DNA from: Methylobacterium brachiatum
Lineage (GTDB): Bacteria; Pseudomonadota; Alphaproteobacteria; Rhizobiales; Beijerinckiaceae
Direction of reading: 5' to 3'
Assembly: GCF_020523825.1 (NCBI RefSeq)
Contig: NZ_JAJALK010000017.1
Span: 31,589-95,588 of the forward strand
DNA: 64,000 bases
The notes beneath the pieces are model-generated. The model was not told the DNA's origin, ran no database searches, and saw only the letters and a program-made list of their open reading frames with translations. Below are positions 25,429 to 35,109 of this stretch, in pieces. Every line of letters begins with the position of its first letter. The first letter of the stretch is position 1. The position numbers and the translations under genes are program-made.

Positions 25429-26340
25429 ATGAATCTCATGTTCGCAGGTCATCTCGACCGGGCTTATTTACTCGGAGGGAAGCCGGACCGCTTCCGTCCG
25501 CCGCTGACACGCGCGGGTTCGCCGCACGCGGATGCGTTCGATGCGTACAGGTCGTTTTTTCATCGCTCCGCGATGGCGGTGGCTCTGAGTTCCGCCCTCG
25601 TACGCCATCTGGATCGTTCGCCGCCCGGCGAGACTATCGTCTCCCATCGTGGCGAAGACGGTCGGCTCTACGACTCGATCCTTCGAGCCGAACTCGAAGA
25701 TGACGCGCTGCGCCTGGCCAAGATTTCCGTGGCAGCGGAGGCCTTTTCGGACGCGACGGCGGAGATGATGCGCCTGCGCGCGCCCGGTGATCCGCACAGG
25801 GCGAACCTAATTCATCATGTAGAGGGCATTTTGTTCAACGTCCTACATGCATGGCAAGCCCGCGCGACACTCGTATTGGCGGACTGCGATCGGCAGGTTC
25901 TCGTCGAATTACTGAACTGCGTGATCGCCAATGGCATCGCCTTGCCATACGGCATCCCCGACCTTCGCAAAATGCAATCATCCGATAGCAGGACGTCCGG
26001 CGTTATCGCCAACCTCGAGCCGGGCGACTACAACGATCTCAACGCGATGTTAGAGGACTCCGCGATTCGAACATATCAGCACCGGCTGAGCCGCCTCTCG
26101 GAGGGTCGAACGGTAAACGTCGGGATTCTGCTAAGAGCGGCCTTGGAAGAAGCCCGCAGGAGCAGCTCGCGCATCCGTGAGGCGCCGGCCGACATCACGC
26201 TCACGTCGGCCCGCGTCCGGACCCTCGATACCGTCGACCTCGACGCCGTCAAGATCGACCCCTTCAAATGGGCGAACCGAAAGCCGTCCAAACCGAAGAT
26301 GCACATTATCGTGCTCTCGAGCTCACGGAGCTTGGGCTGA
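25429..26340 (+). CDS. Unknown protein A1 (paralogue of the one at 27688)
   Basis: A 303-residue protein with no recognised domain. It begins with a short beta-like strand and a motif (MNLMFAGHLDRAY) and contains SFFHRSAMAVALSSALV, a central helical part, IALPYGIPDLRKM, TYQHRLSRLSEG and a C-terminal MHIIVLSSSRSLG. The same landmarks in the same order occur in the gene at 27688-28659 (MKIVLAGQFDRVY, LFHRAATLAALSSTVV, FPIPDLREI, YAQRLKSIFE, RLRTIVLG), so the two are diverged paralogues. No signal peptide or membrane segment is obvious. The ribosome-binding site is weak. Confidence 0.65.
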   Translation: MNLMFAGHLDRAYLLGGKPDRFRPPLTRAGSPHADAFDAYRSFFHRSAMAVALSSALVRHLDRSPPGETIVSHRGEDGRLYDSILRAELEDDALRLAKISVAAEAFSDATAEMMRLRAPGDPHRANLIHHVEGILFNVLHAWQARATLVLADCDRQVLVELLNCVIANGIALPYGIPDLRKMQSSDSRTSGVIANLEPGDYNDLNAMLEDSAIRTYQHRLSRLSEGRTVNVGILLRAALEEARRSSSRIREAPADITLTSARVRTLDTVDLDAVKIDPFKWANRKPSKPKMHIIVLSSSRSLG

Positions 26341-26597
26341 TGGCGTGCGGCGCAGTTGGGTCAGGATCGGCGCGCCGCCGACCGGAAGCGGCGTGAAACA
26401 CCGCAGACCTTCGCGAGATCAACTCCGCTTGGCCAAATAGCTCGGCGGAGGTGATTTATATTCTCTGCAAGTCGGCGCGGCCCGTCAGTGATTGCGCGAC
26501 CGATCAAGCCGACGAGAGACAGTTCGAAAGAAATCGCGTTCATTAAAGTGGTTAAAGCCTGTCGTTCGAAACTAAAGCCCTAAAGGACATCGAGATC

Positions 26598-27137
26598 ATG
26601 ACCAAATCCAAAGATGAGCACGATGCTCACGAAGACGCTTGGCCGTTTGAAGAGGTCCTGATAGCCGGGCGCACCGCCGCACGAGCGCGACAACAGCGCT
26701 TTCTGCATTACATCGCGGACACCGATCCCAGCCTATCTGCCGCGCTGGCATCGGAAGCCGCACGCTTCGATGTCCTGACCCGCACGGTGATCGAGCCTGC
26801 GATGCGCGAGGTTGCCGATGAGGTGATGCAGCGCGGATGGCACGTCTCTGTCGTCCGCGACGACGATCTCGACCGTTTGGCGCCATTCGCCACACCGGGC
26901 ATCCGCTTCTACTGCAGTCGCCGTCCGCCCCGGATCGCGACCGTCGACTGGGTCTGGCCGCCTGCCTTTGTCGCCTTTTATGGGTGTGCGCAGATTCGGG
27001 CCGTGCGCACTCACGTGGAACTGGACGAGGTCGACACGGGCGCCGCTCCGTTTCACGATGAAACGCCGCTCCCCTATCCAGAGGTGACGCGCGACGCGGT
27101 CCGTGCACTGCTCGTCGCCTTCCTTGACCATTTATAG
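26598..27137 (+). CDS. Unknown 179-residue protein B
   Basis: The protein starts MTKSKDEHDAHEDAWPFEEV. A charged helical N terminus (RTAARARQQRFLHYIADTD) is followed by an alpha/beta part with VSVVRDDDLDRL and RFYCSRRPPRIATVDWVWPPA, and an acidic end. No family is recognised and there is no signal or membrane segment. It lies 257 bp after protein A1 and 257 bp before the next gene, all on the plus strand. Similar spacing and orientation suggest a co-regulated set, though the gaps argue against tight coupling. Confidence 0.6.
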   Translation: MTKSKDEHDAHEDAWPFEEVLIAGRTAARARQQRFLHYIADTDPSLSAALASEAARFDVLTRTVIEPAMREVADEVMQRGWHVSVVRDDDLDRLAPFATPGIRFYCSRRPPRIATVDWVWPPAFVAFYGCAQIRAVRTHVELDEVDTGAAPFHDETPLPYPEVTRDAVRALLVAFLDHL

Positions 27138-27394
27138 CGTATCGGCGGGGAGGCCCGATGCGGCAGGGCAGACTTGCGAGAATCATCGTCCCGGACGCGG
27201 GCCCGGCCAGCCGAAGAACGGTAAGCAAGAATCTGTCTACGAAACACTACATTCGCGACAGAAAAACGACTAATCGCCGCTGCGAGCAGAGCTTGTACGA
27301 ATCGCTGTCATCGCAGCATAGCTAGCCTCCGATGCCGTCTTCAATAAAGGACGTGCTCAAGTCATCTGTGTGCCCCCTGTAAGGAGCAAGTATC

Positions 27395-27655
27395 ATGTCG
27401 ACAAAAGCTCGGCATCCCGCGGTCGAGAAAGGCTGTACGCGGATTCAGATCGAAGCGTTCGAGCGGATCGCCACTGGTGCCGATCAGGGCCACGCGCCTG
27501 CGACGCTCGCGGCGCTCGAGAGGCGCGGCTTGATCATGCTGCAAGAGACAATCCTGCCGGGTGACTTCGTCGTCCGGGTCAAGGTTCCGGTCGTACCGCT
27601 CGCAGTTCACTACGCGTGGTGCGCCTGGTGCGCCGAGCAGCCACACACAGATTGA
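27395..27655 (+). CDS. Small winged-helix-like protein C
   Basis: An 86-residue protein with a strong AAGGAG site nine bases before the ATG. ATLAALERRGLIMLQE has the look of a winged-helix recognition segment (helix, then ERRGLI turn into the wing), and VHYAWCAWCAEQP carries a CxxC pair near the end. Small proteins of this kind often act as DNA-binding regulators, but the fold is inferred from a short pattern. It lies 32 bp before the A2 gene and is probably co-transcribed with it. Confidence 0.6.
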   Translation: MSTKARHPAVEKGCTRIQIEAFERIATGADQGHAPATLAALERRGLIMLQETILPGDFVVRVKVPVVPLAVHYAWCAWCAEQPHTD

Positions 27656-27687
27656 AGCGAAGATCGGAAATCACGAGGTTTAACGGG

Positions 27688-28659
27688 ATGAAAATCGTTC
27701 TGGCCGGGCAGTTCGACCGCGTATACGCAAATGCGCTTGCTTGCGGCGCACAGGGGCAGGATCACATTGCGGACACACGTGCCAACGAGGCACTGCCCGA
27801 AAAGGATAGGCTCCTCTTCCATCGGGCTGCGACACTTGCCGCTCTCAGCAGCACTGTCGTGACGGCACCGGACTGGTATCCCTTTGAAGATAGGATCGAG
27901 GAAAGCCAAGCCGCGCTTCTCCGCAAAGACCCCAGTTTCGCGCCCGGCATGGCTCTCCCGAGAGAGGCGTGGGCCGAGTTATACGACGACGCGGTCGGGC
28001 TCGTGAAGGCGGTGGACTTTTTGGGGAGCTATTCTAAACGGTCCTTGGCTACGCTGGATGATCTCAGTGCGCCGCATGCTTGGATCGACGACGACAGTCC
28101 GCGCAGCCTGCAGCGCGCTAGCATGGGTGCGAGCCATGCCTACCTCACGGAACTCCTGCTGCAGCCGTTCCTGGCCTGGGTGTCGGGTGCCGTGCTCGTA
28201 ATCTCGGGAGCTGACTGCCACCTGTTGGCAGACATCGCCGCGTTCCTCGTCGAGGGGGCCCGGCCCCGACCATTTCCGATACCGGATCTGCGGGAGATCG
28301 GCCGGCTCGACAACGCTTCTGTGCCGGGCCGGGTAGTCAACCTCGGCATGGAGGATGTCAGCGATATCGGCGAGGCTCAGCGGGAGCTGCGCGTCCAGGG
28401 TTATGCGCAACGACTGAAATCAATCTTTGAAGCGCCCGATTTGACTGGGGTGGGCGAGCGCCTCGAACTGGCGATGGCGGCGGCGCCTTCGCCGAAGGCG
28501 CGGCCGCGATACGGCGACAATAATATTAGGGTCGTCGTCGAAGATACCGACATCTTGAGGAACTCAAATGTGCGGGTGGCATCGCATAATAAGGCTCTTG
28601 TCCGGTGGGCGCGCCGACAGTTCGCCCCTCAGAGGCTCCGCACCATCGTCCTCGGCTAA
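27688..28659 (+). CDS. Unknown protein A2 (paralogue of the one at 25429)
   Basis: A 323-residue protein of unknown family. The ATG at 27688 has GAGG about nine bases upstream and aligns its first residues (MKIVLAGQFDRVY) with those of A1. Shared landmarks are the FHRAA-LAALSS segment, PIPDLREI, the YAQRL helix and a C terminus ending in IVLG. A2 carries about 20 more residues than A1. No catalytic signature, signal peptide or membrane segment is visible. It is the last gene before the nested insertion sequences. Confidence 0.65.
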   Translation: MKIVLAGQFDRVYANALACGAQGQDHIADTRANEALPEKDRLLFHRAATLAALSSTVVTAPDWYPFEDRIEESQAALLRKDPSFAPGMALPREAWAELYDDAVGLVKAVDFLGSYSKRSLATLDDLSAPHAWIDDDSPRSLQRASMGASHAYLTELLLQPFLAWVSGAVLVISGADCHLLADIAAFLVEGARPRPFPIPDLREIGRLDNASVPGRVVNLGMEDVSDIGEAQRELRVQGYAQRLKSIFEAPDLTGVGERLELAMAAAPSPKARPRYGDNNIRVVVEDTDILRNSNVRVASHNKALVRWARRQFAPQRLRTIVLG

Positions 28660-28876
28660 AACCGCAACCGATCAGATCAGGTCACATGCATCGTAACCTG
28701 CGGCTGCGAGCCAGTTTCGGCACTCCATTCACGAGAAACCTCCGAACCCGCGTTTGATGGTGTCCAAGAGGTTCCCTACTGTGCGGGCTGACTCGTCACG
28801 TGGGATAGGCTTGGTGAACCGCGCCTTGTTTTGACCGGACAGGCGGCATAGCTCACGAAGGCATAGGCGTTGGCCT

Positions 28877-29245
28877 ATGGGTAAGGCTATGTCATCCGAT
28901 CCGCCCGCCCCGCCGGTGCACGGCGAGATCCTGACCGGCGTTCAGCGCCGCCGGCGCTGGTCCACCACTGAGAAGATCCGCCTCGTCGAGGAGAGCCAGC
29001 AGCCCGGCTCGTCCGTGTCGTTCGTCGCCCGCCGCTACGGCATCTCGCCCAGCCTGCTGTTCTCGTGGAAGCGGCGCATGCTGGAGGGCGGCCATAAGGC
29101 CGTGCACGCCGACGAGGAGGTCGTCGGCACCAGCCGCGTGCGCGAGTTGGAGCGGCGCGTACGCGACCTCGAACGCCTGCTCGGACGCAAGACCATGGAA
29201 GTCGAGATCCTGAAGGAGGCGCTCGATCCCGCGCGCACAAAAAAA
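28877..29245 (+). pseudogene. IS3-family (IS2-like) OrfA, interrupted at its frameshift site
   Basis: The frame encodes an IS3-type OrfA: a helix-turn-helix (SVSFVARRYGISPSLLFSWK) and a leucine-zipper coiled coil (RVRELERRVRDLERLLGRKT) ending MEVEILKEALDPARTKK. The last codons are the run of seven A residues (29239-29245), the usual slippery site for the OrfA-OrfB fusion. At its end a second insertion sequence begins, and OrfB resumes at 30895. The start may be 28877 or the ATG at 28889. The left end of the IS was not placed with certainty. Confidence 0.75.
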
Positions 29246-30785
29246 CTAGGACGGCAAAGCTGGCTGTTGGGCCTGTTGTTCCGGGGCGGCGAGGTAGGCG
29301 TCGGGATCGCGGCGGAAGCGGGTGCGTGCGGTGCGAGCCTGTCGTCCGCGGTCGAGGGATCTGCGCAATGCCCGCCACGTCAACGGATTGACCCGGCCGA
29401 GGTCGCGTCCGGATGGTGTCTCGGCCCGCGCGCGGATGCCGGCGACGAGCCTTATAGCCCCCCGCACCACGGCGCCGGGCGAAGCCGTCTTGCGTCCGGT
29501 GGCACGCCGTTCGTGGTAGCGCTGCGAACCGAACAGCTGCTCCAGAGCATTATTGGTACGCGGCAGGTCGGTCCGGTCGGCGGCGTGGAACAGCCCGGGC
29601 CAGTAGCTGCGCGCCACCTTGCGGAAGTGGTCGAGGGCGACCCCGCGATCGCCGACACGGTGGCGGTGACGCCGCATCGATGCCAAGAGACCATCGAAGC
29701 GGCGCCGGACCTTGGCTCCCGTCTCCTCGGCAGGATTGGCCAAGAGGCGCGCGGCAGCGTGCCCGAAGACGAAGCCCTGCTCCACCGCAGGCCAGAGCGG
29801 CGCCGTGCCGGCGAGCGCTCGCTCGATCAGGAGCGCGAGCGGGCGCGATGCCCCCCTTTAAACCCACCCGCTCCAAGCTCCCGGCCACCTTCTCCAAACG
29901 GCCTTTCAACCGTAGGCCGGCCGCGTCGAGCGGAGCACGGCCGTCGTCGGTGATCGCGCTGCGCACGGCCGCCGCGTAGCCCCGCACCAACTCCGCCTCT
30001 GGATCGGTCCGCCCCTCCACCGCCCGCTCGATCGGGCGCACCCCGCGCACGCCCTTCTTCAGCTCCTTCTTGGCGTGCCGGTCAGCCTCAAAGATCGGCA
30101 GCGCCGCCTCCCGCAAAAAGTGGAAGTGGCAGAGTTGGTGCGGCACGCCTGGCAGCACGGCGGCCACCGCCTTGCGGATCGAGTGCTGGCCGTCACTGAT
30201 CACGCCCGTGATCGGTCGGCCCACAGCCTCGACCACCCGCGCAAGTAGGATAGCGAGATCCTCGGCTGTGCTCGACAGCAGGCTGCGCGCCAGGAGCACC
30301 GTGCCCGAGAGGCAGTCGCGCAGGACCCAGAGCACTTCATGCCCGATGTCAGGCTGCAGGCCGTCGAGGGCGAGGACGATCCGATCCTGCCCGGTCAGTT
30401 GCCGGCGCAGGTGAACAGGGTCGCCGAGTTGGGCGGCCAGCAGCTCGTCGTAGCGGTCGAGCAGGTTGATCACGCTGCGCTCGGCAATCCCGACACCGCG
30501 CCCGCGCAGGATCGCGTGGATCTCCGGGACTGAGCGGTGCTCGCGGTGGCGCAGGGCACCCACCAGCGCCACGACGTCGAGGCCGAACTCATGCTGCGGT
30601 AGGGCGAGTGCGCCCTCGGCCTCTGGACGGTAGGGCGTGTGGAGGCGGGCACAGCCCTCCGCCTCGCAGCGACGGATCTTCAGCCGCAGCCGCACCGTGC
30701 CGGAGAGCGTCACCAGCGTGCGGCGGTTCTCGTAGCGGATGCGCATGCTCGTTCCGCAGCCTGGGCAGAGCCGGCGAAGCGGCAC
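29246..30785 (-). pseudogene. DDE transposase with one frameshift
   Basis: The N terminus has a zinc-finger-like CPGCGTSMRI and a second pair RCEAEGCARLH. The catalytic part shows LALDGLQPDIGHEVLWVL, VISDGQHSIRKAVAA and PHQLCHFHFLREAA, resembling ISL3/mutator-like transposases. After a run of six G (near 29851-29856) the reading moves by one base, and the second frame continues RALAGTAPLWPAVEQGF to LPRTNNALEQLFGSQRYHERR, the usual C-terminal block. The stop lies in the terminal repeat. The shift in a G run may be programmed or an error. The family name is tentative. Confidence 0.7.
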
Positions 30786-30894
30786 CAGCGTCCGCTCACG
30801 ATCGGGAACGCGAACTTGGGTGCGGGACAGGGAGCGCCTCCATCAGGCGTCTCCAGGTCCGCAAGCTACCAGACAGCCAGCTTTGCCGTCCTAG
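29246..30894 (-). mobile_element. 1.65-kb insertion sequence inside the IS2-like element
   Basis: Both ends carry the same perfect terminal repeat, beginning CTAGGACGGCAAAGCTGGCT (22 bp long on each side), at 29246 and in reverse complement at 30894. It is flanked on each side by seven A residues (29239-29245 and 30895-30901), so the target duplication is the A7 run. It encodes one transposase on the minus strand. Perfect ends and duplication suggest recent insertion. Confidence 0.85.
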
Positions 30895-31100
30895 AAAAAA
30901 ACCGATCTCGCCGCTCAGCTCCTGGGGCGGTTCGACGGGCGGTTCGCGGTGAAGGCGGTCGCCGACATGCTCGGCGTGGCCCGCTCACACCTGACCGAGC
31001 GCCTAAGGACCTGCTCGGCCGCGAGGCCCCTACCGGAAACCCGAGGATGCGCGGCTGCTGCCGACGATCCTGTAGCGCGACGATCTGGATGAGAGCCCGT
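30895..31100 (+). pseudogene. OrfB N-terminal fragment of the IS2-like element
   Basis: Directly after the second A7 run the frame encodes AAQLLGRFDGRFAVKAVADML, then GVARSHLTERL, the N-terminal helix-turn-helix of IS2-type OrfB, followed after a frame slip by YRKPEDARLLPTI. The rest of OrfB, including the DDE core, is lost where another insertion sequence starts at about 31101. Confidence 0.7.
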
Positions 31101-32753
31101 ATTGCCTCATTGAGGAATGCTCCCGAAGGTCGGGCTGGTTGCCTCACGCATATGTTCCCGAGATCGAGACCGCTGGCGTCTGACTCGGGATGCCGCACAC
31201 GAGCCGGGAGGCGATCTCGCGGCGCCAGATTTTGAGACGGCGCTGCACCGTGCGCAGCAGTGCGTCCGGGTAGCGATCGGGATCGGACTTCTGGAGGCGC
31301 AGCAGCAATTCGCTCCCGGTCTGTGCGGGGTCCGCCTCGAACCAGGAGCGCAGTTCGTCGGTGACCGCCACGAGGGGATCCGGGCGGCGGCGTCCCCGCT
31401 TCGGCTTCAGTGTAGGCTGTGCCGTCGGTCGCACCTCACCCATCCGACAGGCCGTGCGCAGCCCGGCCAGGAAGTCGGCGACCGGGATGGACGAAGCCGG
31501 TGTATCGACCGGGAGCGCGACCGAGCTGTCGGCGATCGCAACGAGGGCTTGCTGACCGCTTCGGATCTCGGCCAGGAGCTGCACGGGATCGAGGTCGACG
31601 CGCAGCGCCTCGACACGCCGACGGACCTCATCGGATGTGCGTGGACCGGCCAGGAGCCGGTCGAAGGGTGTCGCCGGCGGATGATAGCGCTTGCGCACAC
31701 GCGCTCCGTCGCGCTCCTTCTCGGCGAGCTTGAACGAAGGCTGGAAGGCATTCACGAACAGCCGCGTTCGCGCGTAGAGAGCAGCCAGCTCACGGGCGGC
31801 CGCCATGCCGTCGAACCGCCGATAACCAACGATGCGGCGCACGATCGCGCCGTTCTTCTGTTCGACGTGGGCTTGGTCGTTCTTCCGGTAGGGCCGGCAG
31901 CGGGTGAACTCGATCCGCTCGGCCAGGCAGTAGTCGCGGACCGTCTCGTTGATGAACACGCTGTCGTTGTCCGAGTCGAACCCGAGCAGCGGAAACGGCA
32001 TCCGGGCACACACCTCGCGCAGCACGCCGACAAGGAGCGTCTGCTCCCGGAACAGAAGTGGGGCGCACTCGGTCCAGCCGGTGGCGATATCGGTCAGCAC
32101 CAGCGTCTGGATGAAGGCGCCCGAGGCGACTGGACCGGAATGCGCGACGAGGTCGACCTCGATGAACCCAGGCGGCGGGTCGTTCCAGTCCGAGAACGTC
32201 CGCACCGGGATCGAACTCCGCAGTGCTGATGGCGCCTTGCGGCGGCGCGTACCGCTTCCAGAACGCGCGCTGCGGACGAAGAGCCCGGTCGATCGTGGCT
32301 GCGCTCATGCCAAGCAGTGCGGCACGGATCTCGGGAACCAGGTCGAAATGCCCGTGGCGCTCCATCGCCGGCAGTAAAGTCGGAATCATCGCTTTCAACC
32401 GCTTGCCGCAGATCCGGTCGGACGCCTCCCACAGCACAATCAGCGCCTCGCGCACCGCCGCGTCGTAGACCCGCCGCCCCGGTCGGGAGGCCGGGGCCTG
32501 CTTCGCGGAAACGGACCGAAGCAGCCGCATCGCGTGCTTGAGGTGATGGCCGGTCACGGACGCAAACTCGTCCAGAATACGGGACTTCTCTGACCGTCCG
32601 CAGCCTCGATAGCGAACCGCCACGGCGGCAAGCAATTCATCGCGCGTCGCCATACTCACCCGCCTCATCGCCACCCCCACCGCCGAACCCGCACGGGGAG
32701 CAAATCAGATGAGGCAACGACCCGGCATCCGGGAGCGTTTCAGGCGAGGCAAT
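31101..32753 (-). mobile_element. Insertion sequence with an rve-type transposase, about 1.65 kb
   Basis: Imperfect inverted repeats lie at both ends: ATTGCCTCATTGAGGAATGC on the left and, reversed, ATTGCCTCGCCTGAAACGCT on the right, each followed by GCTCCCG and later GTTGCCTCA. The ends are placed to within a few bases and no clear target duplication was found. It truncates the OrfB of the IS2-like element. Confidence 0.7.
31144..32653 (-). pseudogene. Integrase-core (rve) transposase, frameshifted
   Basis: The first frame (ATG 32653) carries the N-terminal DNA-binding part (SEKSRILDEFASVTGHHLKH, SAATIDRALRPQRAFWKRYA). The second, from about 32205, has the rve core with DDE residues in EVDLVAHSG, GFDSDNDSVF and AHVEQKNG, followed by a long C-terminal region ending ALLRTVQRRLKIWRREIASR. 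The frames meet near 32200-32215 and differ by one base. The architecture resembles ISNCY/IS481-like elements with long C-terminal arms. It is probably inactive unless the shift is recoded. Confidence 0.7.
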
Positions 32754-33339
32754 GCGCATCGCGACGCGGCAGCATCCGCGACACGGGAAGCGTCGGTAGC
32801 GTAGCGCCATCTTCGTGGTTGCGGCTGTCGCGACCATGACGACGAGCCGGGCCGGGTCGAAATCGAGCCGCCTTTGCAGCCGGGACAAGCGAGCCGCCTG
32901 CAGTCTCGATAAACCGGCCCCTTCCTGTTTGAACAGCCAACCGTCTGATCGATAACGTATTTTAGCGGCCTCGCCAGATGTTGGCATCATTATGCCTGGT
33001 TTTCCCCGCGCACTTGAGGACAATTGGGCTCAAGAAAGACGGGCCCGAAAGGCACTTGCGAAACATAAAATGGCAGGACTTTGCTGCACGTCACATCAGT
33101 GACGCAAGCGGGACAGTTCGCCCGTAAGTGTTCGGACTGATGTCCAAAACTGGAATTGCGGCTTGCTCAAACTCGGCGTGACCTCTGACTGTCCGGAGGG
33201 ATCCTAAGATCCTCGACAACAAGCATGGCGGCCCTTCATGGGCCGCCTATTCTCCGTGTCGAACAAACGTGACTGGTGTCGAGCTGAACCGTCGGTCTGT
33301 GTCAACGGCACGGCGCAAGCAAACTGACTTCACCAAGTC
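32754..33339. other. Stretch between insertion sequences
   Basis: A minus-strand frame from 33023 runs into the IS at 32753 and encodes GEAAKIRYRSDGWLFKQEGA and a basic segment. It could be the start of a gene cut by the IS, but no family is recognised. Otherwise nothing is supported. Confidence 0.3.
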
Positions 33340-34190
33340 GCTTTAAAATCAGGGACAGAACCGTTTGACCTGAGCTTGGCAGATGTGGGCGCAGGCAAGC
33401 GTGGTAAGGCGAGATGGTGGTCGGCACCGCGCTCGTAGCGGATGGTGAGGCGGCGGAAACAGGCCAGCCACGCCAGCGTGCGCTGGATGATCCAGCAGTA
33501 GCGGCCGAGCCATTCTCTGCTCTCGACGCTGCGCCGGGCGATCCGGGGCGTGACGCTTTGGGCTCTGCACTCGCGCCGACAACGGCGATGGTCGTAGTCC
33601 TTGTCGGCGTGCAGGTTGTCGAGTCTGCGCCGCGAGCGACCGCGCCGACCCGTGCGCACGCCCGGCACCGCGTCGAGCGTGGCGGCCAGCATGCGGCTGT
33701 CGTGGCTGTTGGCTGCGGTGAGGGTCAGGCCGAACGGCGTGCCGTTGGCGTCCACGACGCGGTGGCGCTGCGTACCCGGCTTGCCCCAATCCGTCGGGTT
33801 CGAGCCCGTCGCGGGGCTCCTTTTGCCGCGGGCCGGCGCGCGCTGTCGAGAGCGGCCCGCGACCAGTCGAGCGGGTCGGCATCTTAAAGCTGCTCCAGCA
33901 TCACGCGATGCAGCGGCACCCAGTCACCGGCGGCCTGCCATACCCCGAGCTGTCGCCAACGCGTCTTGCCGGTGCAACCCACTTCAGAACGCGGGAGGTG
34001 CTTCCACTGCAGGCCGGTGCGCAGCACCAGGATGATGCCAACCGCCTTTCGGCTTCTCGAGCTCAGTCGGCAGAAGCAACTCGACCGCCGCCCAGAGGTC
34101 GTCAGGGACGAGGGCGTCCATGCCCTCCCAACCCGCTCGGCCCAGTTTTGTCCCACACTCTGAGTCCGCCCTGGGCACGGCTCCCGCCAT
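33340..34190 (-). pseudogene. IS5-family (IS427-like) transposase, decayed
   Basis: In order on the minus strand and in different frames: MDALVPDDLWAAVELLLP, LVLRTGLQWKHLPRSEVGCT, RVMLEQL, then DANGTPFGLTLTAANSHDSRM, LHADKDYDHRRCRRECRAQ and RYCWIIQRTLAWLACFRRLT. These are the N-terminal and DDE blocks of IS5/IS427 transposases. A piece between KPKGG and VLRTGLQ is missing and at least two frameshifts follow, so the gene is dead. Confidence 0.75.
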
Positions 34191-34220
34191 GTCCGCCTGA
34201 GGCGGCGAGGATTCGGGAGA

Positions 34221-34583
34221 TCAGTTCGCGCTTCGCCCGAAGGCGAAGCGGCCGACACAGGCGGCCGCGCCGCGATGGCGCGGTCCCTGGTGGGGGGCCG
34301 TGCGTTCGGTCACGGCCGTCCGGATCGGCTCTGCCCGCACCGGCTGCAGGAGCAGGGCGGCGCGGAGCCGCTGCACCTCTGCCCGGAGTCCGGCATTCTC
34401 CCGCTCGACCTGATCGAGCCGGGCCACACCCGCAGGCTTCAGCCCACCGAGCCGCCGTCGCCAGCGGTAGTAGGTGCCGAGCGAAACATGGGCGCTCGCG
34501 CAAATCTCGGCAACCGGTATGCCGCGCGTGGCCTCCGCGAGCAGGAACGCGATCTCCTCGTCCGTGTGCAGGGATCGGCGCAT
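34221..34583 (-). pseudogene. IS3-family OrfA fragment
   Basis: The frame reads MRRSLHTDEEIAFLLAEATR, VAEICASAHVSLGTYYRWRR (helix-turn-helix) and QVERENAGLRAEVQRLRAAL (coiled coil). This is an IS3-family OrfA of normal start but without a following OrfB; the IS5 remnant lies immediately downstream. It is therefore a truncated element. Confidence 0.7.
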
Positions 34584-35109
34584 GCAGGATCTCCTGATTC
34601 ACCGGCCTCGATTGAAGCCCAAGAGCGGGGCGAGCAAGAAGCGGACCGGCAGCGCGACAACGATTTCACCATTCCCCGAGGCCGTTCGTCCAGGAGACCA
34701 GCAGGCATCGCTTATCCAGCGATGAACCGTGCTTCGGTTTCTGACTGACCATCCTGGTTTCTTGAGCTTCGAAGCGCGACACGGATTTACTCGGCCGCGG
34801 ATACCGTTGGCGCCCGCCGACTGATCCGTCACGGTGGTGCGAAACGCGATTCCTTTTCATCCAAGAGTAGATTGGTATCTGCGGTGATACTCAGCTTAAA
34901 AAGACCACTGGCCATATCCAGTGTCAAAATCAGAGGGATTAGCCCATCTTTGGCGCCCGAAGGCTTCCTCAGCGCCAGTCTTTGCGGCCGCCGCAAATCA
35001 ACAACCGCAAAGACGCGCACGAATATGCTGATCTCAAGCCTTAAAGGCCATGTCGAGCCAGCGATGCTCTTAAGAGGATAGGAAATTCACTGTCGATAGC
35101 CGCTACAAA
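34584..35109. other. Intergenic stretch
   Basis: No supported gene. It lies between the end of the IS debris and the stop of the GMC oxidoreductase gene. Confidence 0.4.
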
